From Pontibacter sp. E15-1 (GTDB taxonomy: Bacteria > Bacteroidota > Bacteroidia > Cytophagales > Hymenobacteraceae): 64,000 nt of DNA. The DNA lies in contig NZ_JAKVIR010000014.1 of assembly GCF_022601975.1 (NCBI RefSeq), positions 97,650 through 161,649 of the forward strand, given 5' to 3'. Below are positions 45,355 to 55,654 of the stretch, in pieces. The position numbers and the translations under genes are program-made. Numbering within the stretch: position 1 is the stretch's first letter; each line of letters opens with the position of its first letter. The notes beneath the pieces were generated by a model. The model searched no databases. It was not told the origin of the DNA and was given only the letters and a program-made list of their open reading frames with translations.

Positions 45355-47673
45355 ATGCCATACCGAAACCCTGCCGTTGCCGCTTTTGTGCTAGTGGTGC
45401 TAACGGCCGCTGCCTTTCTGAGTGTTTATTTGCTGGTGCCGCCAGCGCCTGTGCCAGCCGATGCCCCGGCGGCGGTGTTCTCGGCGGAGCGGGCGATGCG
45501 GCACGTGCGGCAACTGGCCAAAGCGCCCCACGCCATGGGCACGCCAGCGCATGCCGAGGCCCGGGCCTATCTGCTGCAGGAGATGTCCGGGCTCGGGCTA
45601 GCCCCCCAGGTGCAGGAGGCGGCGGCCGTGAACCAGGCAGGCAAAGTGGCTTACGTGGGGTATGTATACAACCTGCTCGGCCGACTGAAGGGAACAGGGA
45701 CTGACAACAAAGCGATCCTGCTGATGGCCCATTACGACTCGCAGCCCAATGCTCGCGGTGCCGGCGACGACGGCGCTGGCGTGGCCGCGATACTGGAAAC
45801 AGTGCGTGCCCTGAAGCAGGGAGCGCCCCTGGACCACGACGTGATTGTGCTGCTGACGGACGGAGAGGAGTATGGGCTCTATGGCGCGAAGGCCTTTATC
45901 GGGCATCCGTGGGCGAAGCAGGTGGGCGTGGTGCTGAACCTGGAAGCCCGCGGAAACAGCGGCCCGAGCATGACCTTTGAGATGAGCCCGGAAAACGGCT
46001 GGGTGGCCAGGCAGTACATCGCGGCGGCTCCATACCCCTACGCCGGGTCGCTGGGGTATGAGATTTACCGCCGCATGCCCAACAACACCGATTTTACTGT
46101 TTTTAAAGAGACAGGCTATACCGGCCTGAATGCAGCTATCATCGGAGGGTTCGTGCACTACCACAAGGCCACCGATGCCCCTGAGAACCTGAGCCAGCGG
46201 AGCCTGCAGCACCACGGCAGCAACCTGCTGGCTCTTACGCAGCATTTTGGCCATACCTCCCTGGCGGCCACCAAAGCCCCGGATCTGGTCTTCTTCAACT
46301 TCATCGGCCGTTGGATGGTCCGCTACCCGGCCCAGTTGAACCTGCTGTGGGTAGCCATCGCCACGCTGCTGCTGGTCGTCACGCTGCGGGTGGGGCTGCG
46401 AAGGGGCGCGGTGTCAGGGTGGCAGGTTGTGGGCGGTTTTTTTATGTCGCTGCTGCTGCTGGCTGCCGTGGTGGTGCTCTTTATCCCGATCAATAGTATG
46501 GTGCTGGGGCTGCTGTCCTTCACGCATCCTTTCAACGGCCTGTATAGCGCTGACGTATTCTTCGTGGCATACCTGCTGCTGGCCCTGGGGCTGTTTCTGC
46601 TGCTGAGCTGGCTGGCGCTGCGCTGGCTCCGCTTGTTCTCCCTGATGATGGGCATGCTCGTGCTGCAGTTTTTGATGATGGCTGCCCTCTACCTGCTGGT
46701 GCCCAATGCCGCATACCTGTTGCTGTTCCCGCTGCTGTTTGCCCTGGCAGGTGTGCTGGCGGTTTTCCTGATGGGGCTGCATGCGCTGCCCGTGGTGAAC
46801 TTCCGGTTTGCGCTGGTGCTACTGCTGGCCGCGTTGCCCGCTGTTTTCCTGGTGATGCCGATTGTACAGGTGGTGTTCACGGTATTCGAGCTGCAGCTTC
46901 CTGTGGCTACGGTCGCCCTCTTTGGGCTGCTGCTTGGGCTGCTGCTGCCTTTGCTGCATATACTGGAGCGAAGCTTTAGCTGGCGCAAGATACCGCTGTT
47001 GCCGCTGGTGCTGCTGGTGGCGGGTGGCATTACCGTGTCATACGCCATAACCAGCGAAACCCCATCTCCGCAACGGCCCTTGCACAGCCACGTCAGTTAT
47101 TACCTCAACGCCGATACCGGCACCGCCTACTGGGCCTCCGCTTTTCAGGCCACCGACGACTGGAACCGGCAGTTTTTCCGGAATGCCACCACAGGCGCTC
47201 TGACGGATGTATACCCACATGCTGCTATCCAGTACCTGAAAAGTGCCGCAGCCCCGATGCGCGTGTCCGCCCCCACCGCCGAGGTGCTGCAGGATTCAGT
47301 GGCTGATGGAATCCGTCTGCTTCGCCTGCGGTTGGCCTCCCCACGGCAGGCCGCCCACCTGGAAGTGGTGCTGCATCCGCGCCAGCCAGATGCCCTGCAA
47401 AGCGTTTCGCTTGCAGGCCAGCGGCTGCAGTTGCAGCCGCTGGCTGGGGCTCAGGGGCCAGTATACTTCACGCGCCTGCACGGGCTGCCCACCGGCAAAA
47501 CGGTGCTGCTGGAGCTTCGGCTAAAGGCAGGCGTTCCGCTCACGCTCTACCTCTACGACCAAAGCATCGGCCTGCCGCCAGCGCTGGTAACGCAGCCAAA
47601 GCCTGCGCACGTTGTTGCCGAGCAGGGGCGGGAGAGCAACCTGACCGTTGTGCGGCAGGTGTATACGTTCTGA
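45355..47673 (+). CDS. M28 family metallopeptidase with C-terminal transmembrane region
   Basis: A 772-residue protein. An N-terminal hydrophobic helix anchors or exports it. The M28 zinc peptidase domain (about 50-310) has AHYDSQPNARGAGDDGAG (His126, Asp128), the catalytic TDGEEYG (Glu171/172) and later zinc ligands (NLEARGNSG, FVHYHK). About ten helices occupy residues 320-560, then a soluble C-terminal beta-rich domain. This layout matches bacterial relatives of ER aminopeptidase ERMP1/FxnA. The periplasmic peptide substrate is unknown. Confidence 0.93.
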   Translation: MPYRNPAVAAFVLVVLTAAAFLSVYLLVPPAPVPADAPAAVFSAERAMRHVRQLAKAPHAMGTPAHAEARAYLLQEMSGLGLAPQVQEAAAVNQAGKVAYVGYVYNLLGRLKGTGTDNKAILLMAHYDSQPNARGAGDDGAGVAAILETVRALKQGAPLDHDVIVLLTDGEEYGLYGAKAFIGHPWAKQVGVVLNLEARGNSGPSMTFEMSPENGWVARQYIAAAPYPYAGSLGYEIYRRMPNNTDFTVFKETGYTGLNAAIIGGFVHYHKATDAPENLSQRSLQHHGSNLLALTQHFGHTSLAATKAPDLVFFNFIGRWMVRYPAQLNLLWVAIATLLLVVTLRVGLRRGAVSGWQVVGGFFMSLLLLAAVVVLFIPINSMVLGLLSFTHPFNGLYSADVFFVAYLLLALGLFLLLSWLALRWLRLFSLMMGMLVLQFLMMAALYLLVPNAAYLLLFPLLFALAGVLAVFLMGLHALPVVNFRFALVLLLAALPAVFLVMPIVQVVFTVFELQLPVATVALFGLLLGLLLPLLHILERSFSWRKIPLLPLVLLVAGGITVSYAITSETPSPQRPLHSHVSYYLNADTGTAYWASAFQATDDWNRQFFRNATTGALTDVYPHAAIQYLKSAAAPMRVSAPTAEVLQDSVADGIRLLRLRLASPRQAAHLEVVLHPRQPDALQSVSLAGQRLQLQPLAGAQGPVYFTRLHGLPTGKTVLLELRLKAGVPLTLYLYDQSIGLPPALVTQPKPAHVVAEQGRESNLTVVRQVYTF

Positions 47674-47805
47674 TAGAATATAATCCGCCAAAAATATAGT
47701 AGCCCTGCAGGGCATGACTGTATTTTTAGTGGAAGTTTCGGGAATGGCAAACCAAACATACCCCGTGTGTAGTATAGAGTAGAAATACTACCCAAGCCCT
47801 TCACT

Positions 47806-48363
47806 ATGTTTTTTGATAAGCTCCTGTCACTTGCGTTTGGTGTGCTGTTTCTGTTGATGCTGGCCTGCAGTGGGTCACCTTCCGAGAATGAGGCCGACAC
47901 CATTTCCGTTACCCGCTCCCTGCAACGCGACCCCGCTTTCTGGGACTATGCCGCCAGCAGTAACATGCTGCAGGCGGAGATCGGCCGTTTGGCCACGGAA
48001 AAAGCCGCTTCTCCAAAAATTAAGGCATTGGGGCAACAGGCGGCGGATTTCCACAGCCAGGCCCTGGTGAGCCTGAGGAAGCTTGTGGCCGGTGAGAGCA
48101 ACCTACAGTTGCCCGATAGCCTGGGCGGGGCCGACAAAGGCCTTGTGCAGGAGTTCATGCTATTGGAAGGGAACGAGTTTGACGTGCGCTACCGCAACTT
48201 TATCATCAGCTCGCACCGCACCCAACTGGACCGCTACGAGGAGGCGATTGGCCGCGCAGACGATCAGGAAACACGCGACTGGCTGATGCACATGCGCGCA
48301 CACATGCGCAAAGCGCTGGACACGCTGGCGCAACCCGATTCTGTGGCGATGCCTGTGCAATAG
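47806..48363 (+). CDS. DUF4142 lipoprotein
   Basis: A 185-residue protein with signal peptide and lipobox LAC (Cys21 in LMLACSG). The ferritin-like four-helix DUF4142 core spans FWDYAASSNMLQAEIGRLAT to MRKALDTLA, with QAADFHSQ and SSHRTQLDRYEEA as its family motifs. It is often seen in stress-related or sporulation-like contexts in other phyla, but the function here is unknown. Confidence 0.9.
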   Translation: MFFDKLLSLAFGVLFLLMLACSGSPSENEADTISVTRSLQRDPAFWDYAASSNMLQAEIGRLATEKAASPKIKALGQQAADFHSQALVSLRKLVAGESNLQLPDSLGGADKGLVQEFMLLEGNEFDVRYRNFIISSHRTQLDRYEEAIGRADDQETRDWLMHMRAHMRKALDTLAQPDSVAMPVQ

Positions 48364-48758
48364 CAGGTTGTTGGGTGGCTGGAAAGCTTTGAGCGCTGGT
48401 ATTTGTGACGCTGGCGGCAGGTAGTATAAACAGGTAGTATAAATCAGCAGGATTTAATATAATCATGCCAATTGATTAGCACGAACAATAAGCAAGTGAA
48501 TTTCCTCTCCTGCGGTAGGAACCCAATTAGGAGGAGTATGGGTAGATTATTTTTTGCTTTTTCTGAATGAGCAAGCCTAAAGCGCAAAATAGATTCGATA
48601 GTGGGATTTCTCCAACACAACACAATCAGGCGAGCAAAACTGTGCTGAGCAATGCAGATAGGGTATGCAAATAGCCTGAGCCACGGCCTTGTCAGGGTGA
48701 ACTTCAGTATACTGTTGCGTATTTGAAAGATTAAATCGGAATTAGAGGGGAGAACAGG
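48364..48758. other. Intergenic region
   Basis: This 395-bp gap contains a tandem AGGTAGTATAAA pair at about 48420-48445. I see no gene, RNA or terminator. Confidence 0.45.
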
Positions 48759-49418
48759 TTACTTCCAAAGGTCGGCAGCCTTGCAGGCCATCCGGAAAAA
48801 CAACTCTTTATCCAGACCGGCCACCTGGCGGGCCTCCGTGTCGGCATAGCCGTTTTCCACAGCGTTCAGGTAATCGTAGTAGAGTTGCGCGAGCTCCAGC
48901 GAATCATCTTCAAAACAGTCAACAAGCTCTTCGTGTACAATCTTCTCCGGCTCAAAAACTTTGGAGGGGTATAGCTTGTCGAGTTGGTAGATCAGGTATT
49001 TCTGCTGCGTTTTATTTGACTTGCCCCCAAAGAGCTGCTCAATCGGCAGGTCCTCGTCTTCTTCGTCATACTCCTCAAAATCATCTTCCACAGCCATCGG
49101 CTCATAAACGATAATGTCGTGCCCTGTCAGTTCGAGGTACTCGTCAAACTGTTCTTTTATCGGGATGAGCGTGGGCACATCGTATGGCTGGTTGAGGATA
49201 TCGGCAATATGGAGGGCAATCTCAGTGCCTTTTTCGCCGGCAGCAATCAGGATCTGGTTAAACTGGCTGAAGTCGCAGCCCAGGTACACGAACTTATACT
49301 CATCGTTGAGCACGGTAAAACACCAGAGCGTGATAAACTCGGTGTCGTCTATCACCACCGTGTCGATGTATAGCTCATTAATCTGTAAATAGTCCGGCGA
49401 ATATTCCTGAGCATCCAT
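48759..49418 (-). CDS. Hypothetical acidic protein, 219 residues
   Basis: No family recognised. The protein starts MDAQEYSPDYLQINELYIDT and has a mixed alpha/beta N-terminal half. A central acidic run (VEDDFEEYDEEDEDLPIEQL) is followed by a helical C-terminal half (LDKLYPSKVF, LVDCFEDDSLELAQLYYDYL). There is no signal peptide or membrane segment. Codon use matches the neighbours, so it is likely a real native gene. Confidence 0.75.
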   Translation of the reverse strand: MDAQEYSPDYLQINELYIDTVVIDDTEFITLWCFTVLNDEYKFVYLGCDFSQFNQILIAAGEKGTEIALHIADILNQPYDVPTLIPIKEQFDEYLELTGHDIIVYEPMAVEDDFEEYDEEDEDLPIEQLFGGKSNKTQQKYLIYQLDKLYPSKVFEPEKIVHEELVDCFEDDSLELAQLYYDYLNAVENGYADTEARQVAGLDKELFFRMACKAADLWK

Positions 49419-49834
49419 GGCCGTCGAGTTTAAGAGTATAAGATTTGCTGCTTTCGGAGTACGATACAGGTGCTGTTAAAGCGTATACGGAGTTTCGTCT
49501 CGTATGGCAAACATTCTATATATTATTTTATACCATAAGCATGGTCTGGGTTACAACACAGCTGATTTTTCTGATGCTGAAGCGCTAACATAGTATAGCT
49601 TAGCATGAAATCCTGTCCAAAAGACATCCCTTTAAGTGGCTGATAATTAGGTATAAATCAGGTTTATGTTCAGGTATATAACGCTGGAGTACTTGAAAAA
49701 CTTATCAACAGGTATAAATTTTCGCTGGAAGCGTATTTTCTGCATAAATTTAAGATAAAAAAGCATTGGCCGTGCACGAAGGGATAAAAACGGGTTAGTT
49801 TCCAGGGTGCTTTTCCATTGTTCGGTGTTTAAAC
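49419..49834. other. AT-rich intergenic region
   Basis: 416 bp with no gene visible; AT-rich between about 49500 and 49760. It separates two minus-strand genes and may hold the promoter of the hypothetical gene. Confidence 0.45.
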
Positions 49835-50851
49835 TTAATCAGCCCACAGGCGCTCTATAAACTGGTGCGCGTTCCGGAAGGCCAGCTTCTCCAGCTGCCC
49901 CTGTGGCAGCTCGTGTTGCAGGCGCTCTAAAAGGTAGCGGTAGCTGGTGCCCGCCTGGTCATGTGCGGGATGGTAGAACGGGAAACGCGCCGGGTCAGGG
50001 TGGTCGGCAAAGTAGAAGTAGTCGGCCCCGAAGCAAAGGGCATCCTGCGCGCCCTGGCCCAGGCCATACCGGATGTGGTGGAGCAAAGCCTCCGGGTCCT
50101 CGGTGTGCACGAAAGCCCGCACAAAGTTCATCCCGATCAGGCCCTTGCGGCGGATGGTCTCCTGCGTCAGCTCGTCGGGCAGGTTGCGCTTGTGCTCCCA
50201 TACCGGCCGGAAGTTGGAGTGGCTGGCGATAACCGGTATGTCCAGCCGCTCTTTGTCGATATGGGTGAGGATGTCAAACGCCAGGGCATCGCTGGTATGA
50301 GAAAGGTCTACGGCAATGCGGCGGCCGTGCAGGTAGTCGAGCAGCATCTTGCCGTCGCGCGTGATGCCCAGCTCGCTCATGTTGCCCCCGCCGAAGCGGT
50401 TGGGGGTATGGTGCGTGAAGCTGATGTACAGCACGCGGCCACAGGCGGTGATAATCCGCTCCAGCTTCTTGAAGCCGTCTTCCAGCGGCTCGTCCTCCTC
50501 GCAGAAACCGGCGGCGTTCTCGATGGCGGCCACCATGCCGGTGCCGTCCTCGCATTGCAGGGCACGCTTCAGGCCTGCGAGGTCTGTCACGGCGGTTAGG
50601 CGGTTATCTTCGGCCTCGGCCAACTGTTTGAACATGTCTCGCTGCAAAGCCGCGTAGGCGGTGCTACCCGGTTCTGTGGCAGAATAAATGGCCATTACCT
50701 GCAGCTTCACGTTGCCTGCTGCCAGTGCGGGCAGGGCGCATCCGATCTCCGCCACATTATCCGGGGCGGAGCCCGGCACATCCGTCAGGTATACCAGCAG
50801 GTCACAGTGCAAGTCGATTACAGGCAGGCGGTGTAGGGGAGTTTGGGGCAT
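49835..50851 (-). CDS. Membrane dipeptidase, peptidase family M19
   Basis: A 338-residue amidohydrolase-fold enzyme. The zinc motif is PVIDLHCDLL near residue 13. Later ligands are the Glu in MVAAIENAAGF and the His in VDLSHTSDA and PVIASHSNFRPV, followed by CFGADYFYF. It hydrolyses dipeptides, or beta-lactams in renal relatives. No signal peptide is seen, so it is likely cytoplasmic. It lies 70 bp downstream of the TonB-like receptor gene on the same strand. Confidence 0.9.
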   Translation of the reverse strand: MPQTPLHRLPVIDLHCDLLVYLTDVPGSAPDNVAEIGCALPALAAGNVKLQVMAIYSATEPGSTAYAALQRDMFKQLAEAEDNRLTAVTDLAGLKRALQCEDGTGMVAAIENAAGFCEEDEPLEDGFKKLERIITACGRVLYISFTHHTPNRFGGGNMSELGITRDGKMLLDYLHGRRIAVDLSHTSDALAFDILTHIDKERLDIPVIASHSNFRPVWEHKRNLPDELTQETIRRKGLIGMNFVRAFVHTEDPEALLHHIRYGLGQGAQDALCFGADYFYFADHPDPARFPFYHPAHDQAGTSYRYLLERLQHELPQGQLEKLAFRNAHQFIERLWAD

Positions 50852-50921
50852 GGCGCGGTGTTTACCGGGGTATACGGGAGCCGTCCGTCATGAGGTATAC
50901 CAGCGGGTGGTGCGGCGATCT

Positions 50922-53408
50922 CTACTCAAACCCATCGTCGCTGTCGGCCGGGCCCTGCTCGTTGCGCTGGCGGCGGCTGTTCTGGTTATTGTCGCTGTTG
51001 ATGCGGTAGGTGAAGCCGAGGTATACCACCTGCGACTGGCGCTTATACTCCGCATCTGTCCGGAAGGTAGGGCCATAGTTCAGGAAGTTGAACTGGCGGG
51101 TGTTGAAGACATCGGACACGCGCAGCGACACGGTGCCTTTTTTGTTGAGCACGTCCTTTTTCATGGCAAAGTCAGTGCTGAACATCTGCTCCCGGCGGCC
51201 CTGAATGTCGGCGCTCGGGGCACGGTAAAAGGCCGAGAGCTGCAAATCCAGGTTTTTCCATACCGTCATGTTCGAGTTTACTTTGGTGTTCCAGCTCAGC
51301 AGGCTGCTGCTCAGTTCCGTGTCTCCCTGCACCGAGCTCAGCTGTGTCTGGAAGCCCGAGAAGTTGGCGTTGAAGCGCCACCACTTGGTCACCGGGTAGT
51401 TCAGCCCGAGCTCAAGGCCATAGGAGATGTTGCTGGAGAGATTGAGAAAGGTCATCTGCGTGCCGGGTACTTCCTCGCCGTCCACCACCACAACTGTTGC
51501 CGTCCGGAAACGGTCGATCTCGTCGGTGGTATGGCGGAAGAAGAGACTGGAGTTAAAGGAGATGTCGCCCCAGTAGCGCAGATAGCCCAGCTCCAGCGAG
51601 TTGATGAACTCCGGGCGGAGCTGCGGGTTGCCGAAGCGCGTGTTATACTGGTCGGTCTGGTCTACGAAGGGGTTGAGGAAGCGGCTGCGCGGCCTGTTGA
51701 TCCGGCGGCTGTAGCTGAACTGCACTTTGTTGTCCTTGTTAAAATCATTAGTGATGAAAAAGGTCGGGAAGAGGCTGAAGTAGTCGTTCCGGAAAACCTC
51801 GTCGGTGGTGCGCTGGTCAGCCTTTGTCAGCGTCTGCTCTGCCCGCACCCCGGCCTGCACACTCACCGAGCCGAACTTGTTGCTGTAGTTCCCATACACC
51901 GAGTATACCTGCTCGTCATACACAAAATGGTTGCTCTGCACGGCATTGTATACCAGTTGGTCTGTCGTGTTGTCCAGGTCAAAAAAGCGGGAGTCCTCAT
52001 CCAGCTGCTCGTACGAGGTGCGGAATCCGGCCTCAAGGCGGCTGTCTTCAGAATAAGGGTATACATAGTCGGCCTTGGTCACGAAGCGGGTGTTGGCATC
52101 ATCCACAAAAGTCCGTTGCACCTGAGGCAGTTGCTCCGGCGATGCGTTTACCTGCGTCTGCCGGAAGATACTCTCCTCCTCGTCCACATTGGTGGTGTAC
52201 ACCGCGTCCGCAGTCAGTTCCTGCCCCTTCTGGGCGAAGGTCTGGCGGTAGCCCAGTGTCAGGTCCATCGCCTGCTCATCTTCCGTTTCGGCGGAGGTGC
52301 GGCGGCTGGTGTTCTGCAGCTGGCGGTTCTCATCCAGAAAGTGGTATAGAATGTCATTCTCGTCTTCGTCTTTGGCGGGGCGGTACAGGGCCGAGGCCGA
52401 GAGGGTATGGCGGGGCGTGAGGTAGTAGTCGGCACCGAGCCGGAAGCTGTGCGACACATCCAGGCTGCTGCGCGCACCGTCCTGCACCCGGTAGCTGGTG
52501 CTGTCGATGCGGTTGGTCAGGCTGTCGAGGTAGTAGTTCTCCGTAAAGCTGTCGCTGCTGCCGGGCCTGCTGCGCTGCCTGTAATCATACCCCCCGTTGA
52601 GCGACCACTTGCTGTAGCGGTAGTTCAGGTTGAGGGAGGTGTTGTAGTTGTCGTAGGTGCCGGCGGTTACGGACGCCGAGCCGTTGAAGCCGGGCTTCCG
52701 CTCTTTCTTCAGCACCAGGTTGATGATGCCGGAGGTGCCCTCGGGGTTGTACTTGGAAGAGGGGTTAGTCACCAGCTCGATGCTCTCGATGAGGTTGGCC
52801 GGAATCTGGTCCAGGGGGATGCTGGAGAGCGACGAGCGCTTGCCGTCTACCAGCACCGTCACGTTGGCGCTGCCGCGCATGCTCACGTTCCCGTCTATGT
52901 CTACTGTTACTGAGGGCAGGTTCTGCATCACCTCGGCCACGGAGCCGCTCTGCGCGTTTATGTCCTGGCTCACGTTTACCACCCGCTTGTCGAGGGCATA
53001 CTCCACCAGCGCGCGCTCTGCCGTTACCTCCACTTCGCTCAGCTGTGTGGCTCTGGCCTTAAGCGCAATATTGCCTAGCGCCACCCGCGGTTGGGCAGGC
53101 GTGATGCGGATATCCGGCACAAAGCGGTTGGGATAGCCCACCATCGAGGCCCGCAGCACGTAACGGCCCGCTGGCACGCGCTCCAGCAGAAACGTGCCGT
53201 CTATACCCGTGGTAGCCCCAGTGGTCAGGCTGGAGTCGGGGAGGGAGAGGAGCACGACGTTGGCAAACCCGACGGGCTTGCCGGCACCCGCCTCCACCAA
53301 CGTGCCGCTGATGCGGCCCTGCGCAACGCTTGCGGAGCTTTGCGCCAGTGCGGTGTGGAGTGGCAAAAGAAAAAGGAAGAAGAGGAAACGGTATGTATAG
53401 GTTTTCAT
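50922..53408 (-). CDS. Outer-membrane beta-barrel receptor, CarboxypepD_reg plus OMP_b-brl_3
   Basis: An 828-residue protein from ATG 53408 (MKTYTYRFLFFLFLLPLHTA, signal peptide). Residues 30-115 form a carboxypeptidase regulatory-like beta domain (GRISGTLVEAGAGKPVGFAN). A plug-like segment with the motif DIDGNVSMRGSANVTVLVDG follows. From about 220 the protein is a large barrel with many aromatic strands, as in the TonB-dependent-like outer-membrane family 3. Such proteins transport unknown substrates, and the M19 gene downstream may process peptides. No SusD partner is seen. Confidence 0.9.
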   Translation of the reverse strand: MKTYTYRFLFFLFLLPLHTALAQSSASVAQGRISGTLVEAGAGKPVGFANVVLLSLPDSSLTTGATTGIDGTFLLERVPAGRYVLRASMVGYPNRFVPDIRITPAQPRVALGNIALKARATQLSEVEVTAERALVEYALDKRVVNVSQDINAQSGSVAEVMQNLPSVTVDIDGNVSMRGSANVTVLVDGKRSSLSSIPLDQIPANLIESIELVTNPSSKYNPEGTSGIINLVLKKERKPGFNGSASVTAGTYDNYNTSLNLNYRYSKWSLNGGYDYRQRSRPGSSDSFTENYYLDSLTNRIDSTSYRVQDGARSSLDVSHSFRLGADYYLTPRHTLSASALYRPAKDEDENDILYHFLDENRQLQNTSRRTSAETEDEQAMDLTLGYRQTFAQKGQELTADAVYTTNVDEEESIFRQTQVNASPEQLPQVQRTFVDDANTRFVTKADYVYPYSEDSRLEAGFRTSYEQLDEDSRFFDLDNTTDQLVYNAVQSNHFVYDEQVYSVYGNYSNKFGSVSVQAGVRAEQTLTKADQRTTDEVFRNDYFSLFPTFFITNDFNKDNKVQFSYSRRINRPRSRFLNPFVDQTDQYNTRFGNPQLRPEFINSLELGYLRYWGDISFNSSLFFRHTTDEIDRFRTATVVVVDGEEVPGTQMTFLNLSSNISYGLELGLNYPVTKWWRFNANFSGFQTQLSSVQGDTELSSSLLSWNTKVNSNMTVWKNLDLQLSAFYRAPSADIQGRREQMFSTDFAMKKDVLNKKGTVSLRVSDVFNTRQFNFLNYGPTFRTDAEYKRQSQVVYLGFTYRINSDNNQNSRRQRNEQGPADSDDGFE

Positions 53409-53822
53409 AGTTTTTGCAGTCGTTCGGTTTGTTTCAGAAAGTGCAACAGGGATTCTGCCGGGTGGCCTGTGGCTGGTGTAGCCTGCTTCGGTCACTACAG
53501 CAAGGCGGGCTTGTATAGCGAAAACAGAAAAGCATTCTTGTAAGGTAAGACAGCGGGACGGGGCGAAGGTTTAATAGGGTGCGCTACTTTTTATACGTTA
53601 TACCCTCCGGCGGCAGCCCCAGGTTGTGGCGCACGGCAAAAGGCAATGCTTCCTGCGGTAAAACACCGGCGATTTAGTACCTTATGCTGCGAAGCCCATG
53701 GCCCGCGAGGAAAGCTGCTCCGAAAAGAAGCACATCCGCGAAGAGGCAGGGTTTATCCGGAATGATCAGGCGGGCAGGTGCTTGCGTATAACATTGTTCT
53801 CCCACACCAAACCGACGTTACC
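53409..53822. other. Divergent intergenic region
   Basis: 414 bp between the receptor and GH113 genes. It is GC-rich with no ORF or repeat that I can support. Confidence 0.4.
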
Positions 53823-54905
53823 ATGAGACAGCTGCTCCTGCTTTTTACCGCCATCACGTTGCTGGTCGTGCTTTTCTGGAGGATGCGCCTGAACGCCGAC
53901 CCCACGCCCGCCTCCACAAGCACAGCTTCCGCCGTTTCAGTGCCAGCGGCGGAGAAGTTCCGGGGTGTGAACTGGGTGGGCGGCGACTCCGTGACGCTGG
54001 AGCAACTGCAGGCGCTGAAGCAGTATAACGTGAACTGGATTGCGCAAACGCCCTTCGGCTGGCAGCGCGACTATGACTCGCCGGAGGTGATGCTGAGCAA
54101 GGGGAACCGCTCTTACTGGGGCGAGCGCGACAGCGGCCTCATCCATACCAACACACTGGCAAAACAGGCGGGCCTCAAAACGATGCTCAAGCCCCACATC
54201 TGGCTGATGAACCGGGACGGCGGAAAGTGGCTGGGCGATATACGCATGCAGAGCGAGGAGGAGTGGCAGCAGTGGTTTGCCAATTACCAGACGTTTATCC
54301 TGCACTATGCCCGGCTGGCTGAAGCGCAGCAACTCGAGGCGCTGTGCATCGGCACGGAGTTATACCTGCCCGCCGTGGAGCGCGAGCAGGATTGGCGCAA
54401 ACTCATCCAGGAGATCAGGAAGGTATACACAGGCCAGCTGACGTATGCTGCCAACTGGAACAAGGAGTTTGAGGAAATCAGGTTCTGGGATGCGCTCGAC
54501 TTCATCGGCATACAAGCCTACTTCCCCCTGACGCAGCGGCAAAACCCGAGCGTGGAAGTCCTCCGGCGAGGCTGGAAAGAGCACATGAAAAGCATCGAAG
54601 GCATACAGAAGCGGTATAACAAGCCCATAGTGTTCACCGAAATCGGGTATAAAAACACGCCCGATGCCGCCATCGAGCCCTGGCTCTGGCCTGATAGAAA
54701 AGCAGAGGACGTTCCCCTGTCAGAGCAAACGCAGGCCAACGCCTACGAGGCGCTTTACCAGCAGTTCTGGCAGCAGCCTTGGTTTGGCGGCACCTTTATC
54801 TGGAAGTGGTACCCCCGCCTGCGCCCCAACCGCCGCGACCACCTCGACTTCACGCCACAAGACAAGCCCGCCAGCCAGATCATGGCGCAGTGGTATGGCT
54901 CCTAA
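53823..54905 (+). CDS. Glycoside hydrolase family 113-like protein, membrane-anchored
   Basis: A 360-residue protein from ATG 53823. An N-terminal hydrophobic segment (LLLLFTAITLLVVLF) acts as a membrane anchor or uncleaved signal. The TIM-barrel catalytic part has the acid/base Glu179 in CIGTELY and the nucleophile Glu273 in VFTEIGYK, plus FRGVNWVGGD and FIWKWYP. These fit GH113 beta-mannanase-like enzymes. The glycan substrate is inferred only. Confidence 0.88.
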   Translation: MRQLLLLFTAITLLVVLFWRMRLNADPTPASTSTASAVSVPAAEKFRGVNWVGGDSVTLEQLQALKQYNVNWIAQTPFGWQRDYDSPEVMLSKGNRSYWGERDSGLIHTNTLAKQAGLKTMLKPHIWLMNRDGGKWLGDIRMQSEEEWQQWFANYQTFILHYARLAEAQQLEALCIGTELYLPAVEREQDWRKLIQEIRKVYTGQLTYAANWNKEFEEIRFWDALDFIGIQAYFPLTQRQNPSVEVLRRGWKEHMKSIEGIQKRYNKPIVFTEIGYKNTPDAAIEPWLWPDRKAEDVPLSEQTQANAYEALYQQFWQQPWFGGTFIWKWYPRLRPNRRDHLDFTPQDKPASQIMAQWYGS

Positions 54906-54911
54906 TATTGG

Positions 54912-55045
54912 CCCTACCCTTTGAAGGGGGTAGGGGGATGATTACACCTACATATAAATTAACCTGTATGTAATCTATCATACAGTTATGGTAAGTTTCT
55001 AAAGTGGTTTGGGTTTTTCTTCCGGCCTTTCATCCCCCTGCCCCC
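54912..55045. repeat. Inverted-repeat element downstream of the GH113 gene
   Basis: CCCTACCC pairs with GGGTAGGG at 54912-54935, a possible terminator of the GH113 gene. GGGGGTAGGGGGATGA at 54926 is inverted as TCATCCCCCTGCCCCC at 55030. This poly-C/poly-G type is recurrent in intergenic DNA of Bacteroidota. Confidence 0.6.
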
Positions 55046-55114
55046 TTCTTCGTCGAGGGCCCCTACCCCCAAGGAGGACTTTTCTCTAACCTGTCTCTCT
55101 ATACTTTTGCGCAG

Positions 55115-55654
55115 CTATACCTTCTGCGCCATAGTCTTGCTCAGGAAATCCCATACCACCACGCCGGTTGCCACCGAGATGTTGAGGGAGTGCTTGGTGC
55201 CAAACTGCGGGATTTCCAGGATAAGGTCTGATAGCGAAACGACTTCCTGTTCCACACCCATCACCTCGTTGCCCAGCACGAAAGCGTATTTCTGCCCTGC
55301 TTCCGGCATAAAGTCATGCAGCATGGTGCTGCGCTCTGCCTGCTCCACCGCCCCGATCTTATACCCGTCTGTCTGCAATGCCTTTACCAGTTCCAGTGTG
55401 TCAGGCATATATACCCACTCCACCGACTCCGTGGCGCCGAGGGCCGTTTTCTCGATGTCGCGGTGCGGGGGCTGGCCCGTGATGCCGCAGAGGTATACCT
55501 TCTCCACCATAAAGGCATCGGCCGTCCGGAACACCGAGCCCACGTTGTTGAGGCTGCGCACATTGTCGAGCACCAAGACTAACGGTATTTTTTTCTTATT
55601 TTTGAAGTCTTCAACCGAGTCCCGGTTGAGTTCGTCCATCGAGAGTTTACGCAT
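55115..55654 (-). CDS. RNA methyltransferase, SpoU/TrmH family
   Basis: A 179-residue SPOUT enzyme. The three motifs are LDNVRSLNNVGSVFRTAD, FVLGNEVMGVEQEVV and QFGTKHSLNISVATGVVVWD. It probably 2'-O-methylates tRNA or rRNA using S-adenosylmethionine. There is no N-terminal RNA-binding extension as in TrmH proper, so the target cannot be specified. It stands alone. Confidence 0.93.
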   Translation of the reverse strand: MRKLSMDELNRDSVEDFKNKKKIPLVLVLDNVRSLNNVGSVFRTADAFMVEKVYLCGITGQPPHRDIEKTALGATESVEWVYMPDTLELVKALQTDGYKIGAVEQAERSTMLHDFMPEAGQKYAFVLGNEVMGVEQEVVSLSDLILEIPQFGTKHSLNISVATGVVVWDFLSKTMAQKV